A DNA stretch of 38,357 nucleotides from JAADHY01 sp964428935 (GCA_964428935.1 CAYSAG010000012.1:1-38357), one strand, 5' to 3'. Shown: positions 15,976-25,580, numbered from the stretch's first letter. The notes: a model not told the origin generated them from the sequence alone. A program made the numbers and translations.

Positions 15976-18312
15976 CTACCGCAGACCGATTGGTTGCAGA
16001 GGGCTGTCGGTTGCGTTGAACGTGGCTCGCTGCTGGTCTTCGTCGAAGACGACCGTCACTTGCCGGTTCCGCGCAAAGCCGGAGACCTCCACCACCGTTC
16101 CCGCTCCGAACCGCGGGTGACGGACTCGCATTCCCACCTGAAAGCCGAACGGGACGGCGACCTCTTCGTTGCGGCCTTCGAGCAAAGCGGCGGCCGTTGT
16201 GAGTCGCGGGCGGTTGCCGGAGGAAGCGGGCGGGCTGGGTCGACGTCGCTTGCGGCGTCGCTCTTGCCCGGACGAGTTCGACGCTCCGGCGCCCTGCGCC
16301 TGCTCGTCTGTCGGAGCGGACGGCGTAGAGGGCGGCGCCAGCAGCGACACGTCCGAACCCGTGGAGCCGCTGGCGCCCTCGTCTTCCTGCGTAAAGTCGC
16401 GCACTTCGAATTCCATTTCACCCAGAAACGGGCTCGGAATGGCGTCGAAGTAACGACCTCGGACCGGCCGGCGAACGACGCGCGTCAGCACCAGCCGTTT
16501 CATGGCCCGGGTCATTCCGACGAACAACAGCCGGCGCTCCTCTTCGTAGTCGCGTGGGTCGTCGCTGTTCAAAGCTCGCTCGTGCGGCAAAATGTTGTGC
16601 TCCAGCGCGACAATGAACACGACCGGAAACTCCAGCCCTTTGGCGGCGTGCAGGGTCATGAGCGTGACTTTGCCGGCCGTTTCGTCCAACGTGTCGACGT
16701 CCGAGGCCAGGCTGGTCGACTCGAGGAACCCTTCCAGGGAAGCGTCGGCTCCAGACCACCGGTCGTAGTCGGCGGCCATTCGCAACAGGTCGCGCACCAC
16801 GGCCAGCCGCTCGGCGTCTTTCTCGTTCGTGCTCTCCTCCCACCCTTGCGTGTAGCCGGTGCGGTCCACGACTGCTCGAAGCAGGCCTTCCACCGAGCCG
16901 GCGTCGGCCAGCGAGAGGTTTTGCAACAGCTCGGCGAACCGCCGCAACCGACCCGCCGCCCGCTTCGACAACTCCGGACACTGGTCGGCTCGCCGGGCCG
17001 CTTCCCACAGGCGCAGCCCTTGCGACTGAGCCCAACGGACGAGCCGCTGCTGAGTGGTCCGGCCAATGCCACGCTGCGGCCGGTTGACGACGCGAAGGAA
17101 GGCGACGTCGTCGGCTGGGTTGGCCAAGACCCGCAAGTAGGCCAGAAGGTCGCGCACCTCGGCGCGGTCAAAGAACGCCACGCCCGCGGCCAGCTGGTGC
17201 GGAATTCGGTGGCGGGCCAATGCGCGCTGGAGGTCCCGCGCCAGCGAGTTGACGCGGTAGAAAATGGCCACGTCTTTCCATTCGGCCTCGCCCCGCTCGA
17301 CCATTTGTCGAATGGCCCGAGCGACGCCGTCGGCTTCGTGCTGCTCGTCGCGAAAGCACCACAGCTCGACCGGCGGTCCCTCGTGCCGGTCCGTCAACAA
17401 CGCTTTTTCCTTCCGGTAGCGGTTGTGGGAAATCAGCTTCGCGGCGGACCGCAGAATGGCGGCCGTGCTGCGAAAGTTTTCCTCCAACCGCACCACCTTC
17501 GCTCCGGGAAAGTCGGCCTCGAACCGCAGAATGTTGTCCAACCTGGCTCCCCGCCAGCCGTAAATCGACTGGTCCGGGTCGCCCGTCACGCACAAGTTCG
17601 GCTCCCGCTGCGAAATGGCCGCGACAATCAGGTACTGAGCCAAATTCGTGTCTTGGTACTCGTCGACCAGAATGTACCGGTAGCGCCGGTCCAGCTCCTG
17701 CCGCAGCTGGTCGTTCTCTTCCAGCAGCCGGACCACGTGCAGCAGCAAGTCGTCGAAGTCGACCGCGTTCAGTTGCAGCAGCCGCCGTTGGTACTCGGGG
17801 TAGACCGCTGCCGCAGCCGCCTTCAGGTGGTCACCAATGGCGTCGGCGTGGCTTTGAGCGAAGGTGTCGGGGTCGACCAGGTCGTTTTTGGCCCGACTGA
17901 GCAGCTCGCCGATTCGGTCCGGCGGGTAGTGAGTGGGGTCGTAGCCGAGGTCTCGCAGGACGTCGCGCAAAAGCTGACGCTGTTCCGTCGTGTCGAAAAT
18001 CGAAAAGTTCCCGCTCAAGCCCACCGCGGCGCCCCACTGCCGCAACAACCGAGCACAGAAACGGTGAAACGTGCCCATCCACACTCGGGCGTCCGGACAA
18101 AGCTGCCGCACGCGCGTGGCCATTTCCTGGGCCGCCTTGTTGGTAAAGGTGAGCCCGAGAATGTTTCGAGCGTCCACGCCGCGCTGCAGCAAGCGAGCAA
18201 TTCGGTAAGTAATGACGCGCGTTTTGCCCGAGCCGGGGCCGGCCAGCACCAGCAACGGCCCCTGGTCGTGCTCCACAGCTTCCCGCTGGCTGGGGGTCAA
18301 AGTCTCGGTCAT
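15976..18312 (-). CDS. UvrD/PcrA-type superfamily 1 DNA helicase
   Basis: A 778-residue ATP-dependent 3'-5' DNA helicase used in nucleotide-excision and mismatch repair and in clearing RNA polymerase. Motifs in order: Q-motif region 'LTPSQREAV' (5-13), Walker A AGPGSGKT (24-31), motif Ib 'GTFHRF' (80-85), Walker B ILVDEYQDTN (214-223), motif III 'GDPDQSIYGWRGA' (about 244-256), motif IV 'LEENFRS', motif V 'VTLMTLHAAKGLEF' and motif VI 'EERRLLFVGMTRA'. After a basic linker (ERRRKRRR), the C-terminus (about 725-775, 'GMRVRHPRFGAGTVVEV') is the PcrA-type Tudor-like domain that contacts RNA polymerase. The ATG at 18312 gives the correct N-terminus with GAGG upstream. A longer frame from 19095 lacks homology before this point. 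Confidence 0.96.
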   Translation of the reverse strand: MTETLTPSQREAVEHDQGPLLVLAGPGSGKTRVITYRIARLLQRGVDARNILGLTFTNKAAQEMATRVRQLCPDARVWMGTFHRFCARLLRQWGAAVGLSGNFSIFDTTEQRQLLRDVLRDLGYDPTHYPPDRIGELLSRAKNDLVDPDTFAQSHADAIGDHLKAAAAAVYPEYQRRLLQLNAVDFDDLLLHVVRLLEENDQLRQELDRRYRYILVDEYQDTNLAQYLIVAAISQREPNLCVTGDPDQSIYGWRGARLDNILRFEADFPGAKVVRLEENFRSTAAILRSAAKLISHNRYRKEKALLTDRHEGPPVELWCFRDEQHEADGVARAIRQMVERGEAEWKDVAIFYRVNSLARDLQRALARHRIPHQLAAGVAFFDRAEVRDLLAYLRVLANPADDVAFLRVVNRPQRGIGRTTQQRLVRWAQSQGLRLWEAARRADQCPELSKRAAGRLRRFAELLQNLSLADAGSVEGLLRAVVDRTGYTQGWEESTNEKDAERLAVVRDLLRMAADYDRWSGADASLEGFLESTSLASDVDTLDETAGKVTLMTLHAAKGLEFPVVFIVALEHNILPHERALNSDDPRDYEEERRLLFVGMTRAMKRLVLTRVVRRPVRGRYFDAIPSPFLGEMEFEVRDFTQEDEGASGSTGSDVSLLAPPSTPSAPTDEQAQGAGASNSSGQERRRKRRRPSPPASSGNRPRLTTAAALLEGRNEEVAVPFGFQVGMRVRHPRFGAGTVVEVSGFARNRQVTVVFDEDQQRATFNATDSPLQPIGLR

Positions 18313-19069
18313 GGCCTCGCGTGGACCGCAGTATTCAACGTCAGCAAACCGGCCGGTCCGAGGCGAACCGGTCGAGGTGGCAAAGCGCGTCGAGCTGCAG
18401 GCGGCCGTCGGTTCGAGCCGGTCCATGGTAGCAAGCGAGGAAGGGAAAAACACGGTCGTCCGATTGCGACGGCTGTACTGGAGCGGTAGACTGTGGAAGA
18501 CGTGCAGGGTTTGTCGGTCAGGCGAATTTGACAAACAGGGAACGACGTGCTCGCCTTCGGTTGCTCTTCCCCGTTGCTCGAACAGGCGAATGGAGTCGGT
18601 CGGAACGGCTTTTCCGCTTGCGGTGAATGCACCCGGTTTGCTGCGTGGGCTGAGTTGCGCGCCGGCGAGCAGCGACGCGGAGCAGACGGGTCCCAGCGGC
18701 CGTGACGACGCGAGCCGCTGTGCCGGTCCGAACGTTCGTAGAAGGACGAAGCCGCTCGAACGGGCGGCCGACCAATTGCCCGTCAAAACTTCGCACAAGG
18801 GCCAAGTCGGGCAGTCGATTAGACAACGGCTTGGTGGGCGGGGCGGTCCCGCGGTTTCGGGTGCGGACGCCGACCGCTGACGCGGCTGCCGGCCGTGGGT
18901 CGGTTGCCGGCGTTGCGGGCGCTCCGGCGCAGGAGGGGAAACACAACGCGAGCACGAAAGGGGTTTGACGTCACCGGCTTGCTGCACGAGGGGCGGACAG
19001 GCCGCTCTTCCACCGAGTTCCAAACCGCGGCTCGGTTTCTGGTGCGTCGACACAGGAGGGAGAAAGGTC
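18313..19069. other. Long divergent intergenic region between helicase and secreted-protein genes
   Basis: No convincing gene is seen in 757 bases on either strand. The open frames there are arginine/proline-rich and lack ribosome sites. It must hold two divergent promoters. A 7-base inverted repeat GTTTGTC/GACAAAC (18509-18515, 18530-18536) with a 14-base loop is a possible operator for the helicase side, which would fit a DNA-damage or other repressor site. This is speculative. Confidence 0.4.
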
Positions 19070-21484
19070 ATGAGAAGCTGGCGGAGAAACAGCATGGGAC
19101 AACGAAGCGTCGCGGGGCTGACGGCAGTGTGGCTCGTTGCCGGCGTCGCCGTGGGCGTGGTCGCTCAGCAACCGCCGGCTGCCGAGAAACCGGCCCAGAA
19201 AACAACGGCCAAAGCCGCGTCGCAGCCAGCGGCCAAACCGGCGACCAAGAAACCCAAGGCCGGTCCGGCTGCGGCTGCGCCGACCAAGTCGGCTCAACCG
19301 TCGACGCAGCAGAAAGCCAAACAACCGAAAAAGCCTCAGGCAAAGCCGTCGACTCCAGCCGCTCCACCGAAACCCGTGGGGCTTGCGGGCATTTGGCCGA
19401 CGGAAGTGCCGAAGGGTTTGACGGCCGAGCAGTTCGGTCGGCTGGGCAAGTCGTGGGCGGAGTGGAGTCGCGAGGCAGCGGCCGAAGTGGCCCGCCTGTA
19501 CCAAGACCTTCCGTCCGACTTGGCCGGTCAGCGCGAGCTGCTCGACCAACTGCGCTACCGGCTGTCGGTCATGGAAGCGGCGTTGAGCGACTCGCGCTAC
19601 GCTCCCATTTTCGACCCGTTGGTGGCCTTGCACGGGCGGCTGAGCCGCCGGGTCGACGTGGCCCAGGCCGTGCTGGACGTCCTCTACCAAGACCCGCTCG
19701 CTGAAAAGAAAAAACAAGTCCGGGCGGCAGCCGAGCGGCTGGCCGAGGAACTGGAAAACCTGCGTCAGAAGCTGGCCGCCTACGTCGGCGGTGACGGGTG
19801 GGTCGCCTACGTCGGGGTCGACAAACTGCTGCGGGTGGCCGAAGCCGCGGACCTGTCGCCGGAGACGCTGGCCGAGCTGAAAGCGGCCGACAAACGCTTG
19901 AAGCCCGACCAGCCGTCGCTCAACGAAGAGCAACGCCAGTTCCTGGCCGGAGCGTTGTTCGACGGCGTGCGGCAGGCAGTGTCCGCCTACCTGAAGGCGG
20001 CTCAACTGCCCGTCCGGCGTCCCACCCCGAAGGACGAACAACAGCTGCGGAGTCGACTGCGCGAGCTGGTGGCGGCACTGGAAGACTACGAGCAAAACGC
20101 CTCGTCGGCGGCGGAGAAGAAAGTCCGGCAACTCTACGCTGCCCTGCAAGGCAACAAGGTGTACGCGGTCGGTCCGTTGGTCGACGCCATTCGCCGCCAC
20201 TACCTGAACTACAACCTGCAGGTCGTGGCGTCGGAGCAGTTCTTGAATCGGTTTGTCGAGCAGGAGCGGGAAGACAGCGGGCCGGTCGACGACTGGATTT
20301 TGGGAGCCAAGGTGTACGGCCAGCAGTGGACCCGCTCGCGAGCGGCGCTGGACCTGAAGCCGAGCGACAACGAGGCTTTGTTCGAAATTACTTTGCAAGG
20401 CGTCACCGAAAGTCAGACCCAAGGGCTGACCGACCAGGCCACCATTTACACGTACGGCTACCACCGCTTCTGGGCGAACAAGACGGTTCACTTCGACGGG
20501 CTGAAGTTCACGACGGAAGAGGCTCGCATTCAGGTTCAACCCATGAACCAGACCACGGGCGCGTCGACCCGCTACAACGGCGTGCCCATTCTGGGCGGAG
20601 TGGCTCGGAACATCGCCGTCCGTGAAGCGGAGCGACGCCGCCCGCTGTCGGAGGCGGAAGCGGCCGAGCGGGTCAAGCGGCGGGTCCTGCCCGAGTTCAA
20701 CGCCGAGGTCGAGAAACAGTTCACCAAGGCCAACGAGCAGTTGCAGAAGAACCTGTTTCCGACGCTCAAGGAGCTGAAACTCTTCCCGACGGCGTACCAG
20801 TACCGTACCACCGAGGACGCTTTGTTCGTCCGCACGCAGTTGGCTGGACCGGACGAGTTGGCCGGCGGTTTGCCGAACCCGACCGTCACGGCCGACGGTG
20901 GTGCGGTCGTCCACATTCACGAAAGTCTGGTCAACAACGCGTTGCGTCGCTTGAACTTGGCCGGACGAACGGTCACCGACCGTGAGCTGGTCAAGGAAAT
21001 CGAAGACGCGCTTTCGAAAATGCTCGGCCGGCCGTTCCACTTCGCCAGCGTGGGCGAGGCGAAAGGGCCCAGCCAGCCGGAAGCTCCACCGACCACGTTC
21101 GTCTTCGACAAGACCGACCCCATTCGCGTCCGCTTCCAGGACGGACAGGTGCTGCTGACCATTCGGACGGGCATCAAACAAGAGGAAGGCAAGGAAGACA
21201 TTCCGACGCAAATCATTACGGTTCCGATTCGCTTCGAAATTCAAGGCGACCAGTTGGTCATTACACGCGGCGGGGTCAAGGTGGCTCCGGTCGAGCGGCC
21301 GCCGAACCGGTTCAAGCAAATTGCCCGAGCCGGTGTGGTGCGGAAGAAGGTCGAGCTGGCCATGCCCGAACGAACGACCGACCGCTTCCTCCACATTCGC
21401 CGCAGCGGCCAGGAAGAGCCGGTCGAGCTGGCCATTCGAGACATTCGAGCGGTCGACGGGTGGCTGAGCGTGGCGTTCGAGTAG
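19070..21484 (+). CDS. Large secreted protein of unknown function
   Basis: An 804-residue protein I do not recognise. The start at 19070 has GGAGGGAGAAAGG immediately upstream. MRSWRRNSMGQRS is followed by a hydrophobic segment (about 14-33) and an AQQ cleavage region, so it is exported. Residues 34-100 are a Lys/Pro/Ala-rich linker, of the kind that crosses or binds cell-envelope layers. A helical, charged region follows (about 120-350). The second half (about 380-800) looks globular and beta-rich, with 'VTESQTQGLTDQATIYTYGYHRFWANKTVHFDG' split over 427-459 and a later 'VVHIHESLVNNALRRL' segment. No catalytic motif is apparent. Ile codons are about 19 ATT to 4 ATC. It is followed on the same strand, after 362 bases, by the methyltransferase-like/propeller gene. 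Confidence 0.85.
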   Translation: MRSWRRNSMGQRSVAGLTAVWLVAGVAVGVVAQQPPAAEKPAQKTTAKAASQPAAKPATKKPKAGPAAAAPTKSAQPSTQQKAKQPKKPQAKPSTPAAPPKPVGLAGIWPTEVPKGLTAEQFGRLGKSWAEWSREAAAEVARLYQDLPSDLAGQRELLDQLRYRLSVMEAALSDSRYAPIFDPLVALHGRLSRRVDVAQAVLDVLYQDPLAEKKKQVRAAAERLAEELENLRQKLAAYVGGDGWVAYVGVDKLLRVAEAADLSPETLAELKAADKRLKPDQPSLNEEQRQFLAGALFDGVRQAVSAYLKAAQLPVRRPTPKDEQQLRSRLRELVAALEDYEQNASSAAEKKVRQLYAALQGNKVYAVGPLVDAIRRHYLNYNLQVVASEQFLNRFVEQEREDSGPVDDWILGAKVYGQQWTRSRAALDLKPSDNEALFEITLQGVTESQTQGLTDQATIYTYGYHRFWANKTVHFDGLKFTTEEARIQVQPMNQTTGASTRYNGVPILGGVARNIAVREAERRRPLSEAEAAERVKRRVLPEFNAEVEKQFTKANEQLQKNLFPTLKELKLFPTAYQYRTTEDALFVRTQLAGPDELAGGLPNPTVTADGGAVVHIHESLVNNALRRLNLAGRTVTDRELVKEIEDALSKMLGRPFHFASVGEAKGPSQPEAPPTTFVFDKTDPIRVRFQDGQVLLTIRTGIKQEEGKEDIPTQIITVPIRFEIQGDQLVITRGGVKVAPVERPPNRFKQIARAGVVRKKVELAMPERTTDRFLHIRRSGQEEPVELAIRDIRAVDGWLSVAFE

Positions 21485-21846
21485 GCTCGACCCGGTTCTG
21501 CCACCGTTCGTCCGGCCTGTGGGAGCGGTGAGTTCCCGGCCTCTGGTCGGAGGACGGACGCGGCCGGCGGCCTGATTGGACGTCGCAAACGGCGTCGCGA
21601 AAAAGTCGTCCCGCCTGCCGCAGCCGGCTGCCGCGACGCTTTCGGTCGGAACCAAAGCGTGCCAGCCCGAAGCTCCACGCACTCCGGAACCGACCGCTCG
21701 ACCCGACGTCGGCTCGCCAAGGCGTGCCCGCCGCAAGTGCCAACGCTCCGTGTGCGAGCTGGGCCGCCCGTCCAGCGGTCCGCTCGCGCCGGCCCATGCT
21801 TCCCCGTTTGGCTTCGCGGTCGTTTTGTCTTGCAAGGAGCAGCACA
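21485..21846. other. Intergenic region between the two large plus-strand genes
   Basis: No gene and no clear terminator or repeat is seen. The 362-base gap suggests that the downstream propeller gene has its own promoter, which I cannot locate. Confidence 0.35.
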
Positions 21847-24800
21847 ATGAGAACCGTGGTTGGGCACTGGTTGGCGTGCGGACGGCCTGACGGCCGTTCC
21901 GGTGGGCTCCTGTGGAAGGCAGCCGCCCTGTGCGTGGCCGCGTTGGGAGCGACCGGTTGGGCTGCCGGTCCCGACGCTTCGCCGGAAAAGTCGCTGGCGC
22001 AGCAAGTGGTCCGGCTTTCCGGCCGCTCCGGCGGACTGCTCGTGCACGTCGGTTGCGGTGACGGCCGACTGACCGCCGCCCTTGGCGTCAGCGACCGTTT
22101 CGTGGTGCAAGGTCTGACGTCGGACCGTCGGAAGCTGGAGCAGGCACGGAAGAACGTTCGAGCGGCGGGCGTCTACGGGCCCGTCTCGGTCGACTGGTTC
22201 GACGGCCGCACGCTGCCGTACGTCGACAACCTGGTCAGCGTGCTCGTGGTCGGGCCGGGCGTGAAGCTGGAGCGGTCGGAGACGCTGCGGGTGCTGGAGC
22301 CGTTGGGAGCGGCGGTGAAGCTGACGGGCGACGGCCAGGCCGAGCTGTGGCTGCGCAAGCCGTGGCCCGAACCGCTCGACCAGTGGACCCACTACCTGCA
22401 CGACTCGACCGGCAACCCGGTCTCGCAGGACCGCGTCGTCGCACCGCCTCGCTCCCTCCAGTGGACCGACGGCCCGCTGTGGGCTCGCAGCCACGGTTGG
22501 ACGCCCAGCGTCAGTGCCCTGGTCACGGCGGCCGGCCGCGTCTTTGCCATTTGCGACGAAACACCCACCGGAGCCGACGCCACGCTGCCCGACCGCTGGC
22601 GTTTGGTCGCTCGCGACGCCTTCAGCGGCGTGGTGTTGTGGAAACGACCGATTCCCGAGTGGGGCTCGCGAGCCTTCAGCGGCACGCCCGACTGGGGCGG
22701 CAACGGCGTCACCGGCCGCTTCACCATGCCCCACAACGTGGCCAAGCGGCTGGTGGCGGTCGGCGACACGGTGTTCGTCACGCTGGGAGCCACCGCTCCC
22801 GTCACCGCACTGGACGCCGCCACCGGAAAGGTCCGACGCGTCTACCAACAGACCGAGCGGGCCGACGAGCTGGTCTGCGTCGACGGTCGCCTGGTCGTCT
22901 CGCTCAACCCGGTCCGTCGCGACGGCGAGCGAGCGCTCGACAAAACCGTCCTCTGCCTCGACGCCGAAACCGGCCGGACGCTTTGGAAACGCGGCCCGTT
23001 CACGGCCGTCTGGGACACCCGGTTTCAAGACCCCTTCGGACGGGTGGACCTTCTGGCCGGAGACGGCCACGTCTTCCTCCTGACCGAACAGTCCGTCGTG
23101 TGCCTCGACTTGGACACCGGCCGAACGGCTTGGCAAGTGCCCCGACCCGCTCTTCCCGAAACGGCCGACCGGCGTTTGGGCTTTTCGGGCGTCTACGAGT
23201 ACCGCTTGGCCGTGCTGCTGTACCACAACGGCGTGCTGCTGCTGTTGCAGCCGGAGCCGGAGTACCCGCACACGTACCACACCATGCCCGGCACGCTCTA
23301 CGCCTTCGACGCCGCCACGGGCCGACTGTTGTGGAAGCACCGTTACGGCGGCTGGGGCCACACCACGCCGCCCGACGCCTTCGTCATTGGCGACCGCGTG
23401 TGGGTCCACGACCACGTGCCGGCCGAGTTCGACCCGGCGCCGGCAAACGGCGTCCGGCCCAAGTACCCGGAAAAAGTCGACTACGCCGTCATTGCCCTCG
23501 ACCTGCGCACCGGCCGGCAACTGGAGCGAATTTCGACTCGCGACATTTTCGGCACCGGACACCACCACCGCTGCTACCGGAACAAGGCCACGGTGCGTTT
23601 CTTGTTGTCCAGTCGACGCGGCGTGGAGTGGGTCGACTTGAAGACCGGCACCAACTACGTCGACCGCTGGGTGCGAAGCGGCTGCACGCTCGGCTACGTG
23701 CCGGCCAATGGACTGCTCTACGTCACGCCTCACCCGTGCCAGTGCTACATTGAGTCCAAGCTGAAAGGGTTCAACGCGCTGGCACCGAACCGGCGGCCAG
23801 GGCGGCCCGGAGCGCAGCCGGCTGGCGTCGGTGAGCAAGCGAACCCGCAGTCGGCGGCGACGGCCGGCGCGTCTTCGGCCCGAACGCCGTTCGGCAACGC
23901 CGGCGCGAGCCACGCCCGCTCCGCGTTGGCCCGGCAAGACGACCGGCTTGAGCGCGGACCGGCCTTCCAGCGGGTCAACGCGGCGACGGACGGACGCTCG
24001 CCGGACAGCGGCTCAGACGCCGGCCGCCGCTCGTTCGAACGCACGCCGCTGGTCCGACCGGTCTCGCTCAGCACCGCCGTGGCCGCCGAGGCCCACACGA
24101 GGAGCCAGTCCGACTGGCCGACCTACCGGCACGACCCGCAACGCAGTGGAGCGACCGAAGCCGAGGTGGGAACCAAGCTGCGGCGGCTGTGGACGGCCGA
24201 CGTGGGCGGACGGCTCAGCGCGGTCACCGTCGCTGGCGGACGCGTCTACGTGTCGGACGTCGACGGCCACCGCGTCGTCGCCTTGGACGCCCAGACCGGC
24301 CGGCCGCTGTGGGAATTCTCGACGGGCGGCCGAGTCGACTCACCGCCCACCGTCTGGCAGGGCCTCGTCCTGTTCGGTTCGGCCGACGGCTGGGTGCAGT
24401 GCGTCGAAGCGGAGACGGGCGAGTTGGTCTGGCGGTTTCGAGCGGCTCCGGAGGACCGACGCGTCGTCGCGTTCGGCCAGGTCGAGTCGGCCTGGCCGGT
24501 GCCGGGAGCGGTGCTGCTGCACCAAGGCCTGTGCTGGGCGGCCGCCGGGCGTTCGTCCTACCTGGACGGCGGAATTCGGGTCTTCGCGCTGGAGCCGAAG
24601 ACCGGACGGGTCGTCCGAGAACGAACCGTCTACAGTTTCGACCCAAAGACGGGCCAGCCGCCGGCCAGCGACGCCTTCCGACTTCCGGGAGCCCTGAACG
24701 ACGTGCTGGTGGCCGGGCAGTCCGACGTCTTCCTGCGGCACTTGAATGTTTCGGCGGGCTCGAAGCCGGTGCTGACCGGGGCCGAGCGGCCGCCTTCCCG

Positions 24801-25371
24801 CTCGCCCCACCTCTACTCGACCGCCGGCTTCCTGGACAGCTCGTGGTTCAACCGGACCTACTGGAGCTACGGGCCGGCCCGCACGACCGGTCTGCTCGTG
24901 CTGGGCGGAACCGTCGACGGCCAGCCGGTGGCGTACGGCGTCGAGGTTTACAAAGGCCGAGGAGCCAACACGCTGTTCCGGCCCGGAGCGGGCTGGTACC
25001 GAGTGCTGTGCTTGTCGACGGCCAAGAGGGCCGGACTGCGAGCGGACAGTCGGGCGCGTCGAGGTCGAAGCCGGCGGCAGTCGCTCGCCCTCTGGCAGAA
25101 GGTCGTGCCGGTCCGCGTGACGGGACTGGTGCGAGCCGCCAACCGGCTGCTGGTGGCCGGACCGCCCGACGTGGTCGACCCGAAAGACCCGTACGCCGCG
25201 TGGGAAGGACGTCTGGGCGGACGACTGCTGGTGCTGGACGCCCAAACCGGCGACGTGCTGGCCGAGCACAAACTGCCGGCCCCGCCCGTCTGGGACGGCT
25301 TGGCCGTCGTGCGCGGAAAGGTCGTGGCGTCGCTGCAAAACGGGCAAGTCGTGTGTTTGACGGCCGAGTGA
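21847..25371 (+). CDS. Exported methyltransferase-like domain fused to PQQ-type beta-propeller
   Basis: A 1174-residue protein. AAGGAG sits about 8 bases before the ATG at 21847. A signal-like hydrophobic segment lies at about 20-40 and ends in AA. Residues 62-170 resemble the SAM-binding half of a class I methyltransferase: VHVGCGDGRL (66-75, motif I), 'VQGLTSDRRKLEQARKNV' (acidic-loop strand and helix) and 'VSVDWFDGRTLPYVDNLVSVLVV'. The rest is a propeller with PQQ-type blades: 'ARDAFSGVVLWKR', 'ALDAATGKVRRVY', 'CLDAETGRTLWKR', 'AFDAATGRLLWKH', and in the second half 'ALDAQTGRPLWEF' and 'VLDAQTGDVLAEH'. A low-complexity linker of about 110 residues (roughly 640-755) separates two propeller halves. 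Planctomycetes have similar fusions of unknown function. Catalysis is doubtful because SAM is not expected outside the cytoplasm. Confidence 0.88.
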   Translation: MRTVVGHWLACGRPDGRSGGLLWKAAALCVAALGATGWAAGPDASPEKSLAQQVVRLSGRSGGLLVHVGCGDGRLTAALGVSDRFVVQGLTSDRRKLEQARKNVRAAGVYGPVSVDWFDGRTLPYVDNLVSVLVVGPGVKLERSETLRVLEPLGAAVKLTGDGQAELWLRKPWPEPLDQWTHYLHDSTGNPVSQDRVVAPPRSLQWTDGPLWARSHGWTPSVSALVTAAGRVFAICDETPTGADATLPDRWRLVARDAFSGVVLWKRPIPEWGSRAFSGTPDWGGNGVTGRFTMPHNVAKRLVAVGDTVFVTLGATAPVTALDAATGKVRRVYQQTERADELVCVDGRLVVSLNPVRRDGERALDKTVLCLDAETGRTLWKRGPFTAVWDTRFQDPFGRVDLLAGDGHVFLLTEQSVVCLDLDTGRTAWQVPRPALPETADRRLGFSGVYEYRLAVLLYHNGVLLLLQPEPEYPHTYHTMPGTLYAFDAATGRLLWKHRYGGWGHTTPPDAFVIGDRVWVHDHVPAEFDPAPANGVRPKYPEKVDYAVIALDLRTGRQLERISTRDIFGTGHHHRCYRNKATVRFLLSSRRGVEWVDLKTGTNYVDRWVRSGCTLGYVPANGLLYVTPHPCQCYIESKLKGFNALAPNRRPGRPGAQPAGVGEQANPQSAATAGASSARTPFGNAGASHARSALARQDDRLERGPAFQRVNAATDGRSPDSGSDAGRRSFERTPLVRPVSLSTAVAAEAHTRSQSDWPTYRHDPQRSGATEAEVGTKLRRLWTADVGGRLSAVTVAGGRVYVSDVDGHRVVALDAQTGRPLWEFSTGGRVDSPPTVWQGLVLFGSADGWVQCVEAETGELVWRFRAAPEDRRVVAFGQVESAWPVPGAVLLHQGLCWAAAGRSSYLDGGIRVFALEPKTGRVVRERTVYSFDPKTGQPPASDAFRLPGALNDVLVAGQSDVFLRHLNVSAGSKPVLTGAERPPSRSPHLYSTAGFLDSSWFNRTYWSYGPARTTGLLVLGGTVDGQPVAYGVEVYKGRGANTLFRPGAGWYRVLCLSTAKRAGLRADSRARRGRSRRQSLALWQKVVPVRVTGLVRAANRLLVAGPPDVVDPKDPYAAWEGRLGGRLLVLDAQTGDVLAEHKLPAPPVWDGLAVVRGKVVASLQNGQVVCLTAE

Positions 25372-25484
25372 ACCGGCCAGCGAACAAGGGCCGACGACGA
25401 AGGTGCCGCGCCCAGCACGTCGCGTTTTTGCGCGGGTCCGGGGCTTGCGTGCCCCGAGCCGTTTCGGAACGAGCTTGGGGCGGG

Positions 25485-25565
25485 CACGCAGTCGTGGACG
25501 CTTCGCATGAACACGCAGTCGCGGACGCTTCGGGCTGGCACGCAGTCGTGGACGGTCCGGACGAG
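25485..25565. repeat. 27-base tandem repeat, three copies
   Basis: Units beginning CACGCAGTCG start at 25485, 25512 and 25539, an exact 27-base period. The first two copies agree closely through GGACGCTTCG, and the third diverges after GTGGACG. It sits between the stops of the convergent propeller and flippase genes. The period is a multiple of three, but neither strand shows a credible protein. Just upstream, CGGGGC-TTGCGT-GCCCCG (25439-25456) can form a short hairpin that might end propeller transcription. Confidence 0.8.
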
Positions 25566-25580
25566 CTCGAGCCTCCGCCG

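Noticed and set aside
15862..18489. An 875-codon plus-strand open frame
   Set aside because: It is antisense to the helicase, whose motifs are complete in the other strand.
18425..18490. A short plus-strand frame beginning MVASEEGKNTVV
   Set aside because: It has about 20 residues, no ribosome site, and ends quickly, so there is nothing to support expression.
18971..23937. Two long minus-strand open frames (958 and 898 codons) and shorter ones
   Set aside because: They lie opposite the secreted protein and the propeller fusion, both of which have ribosome sites, signal segments and (for the fusion) clear domains.
25485..25565. Possible CRISPR array
   Set aside because: Units are directly tandem with a 27-base period and no unique spacers, and no cas gene is nearby.
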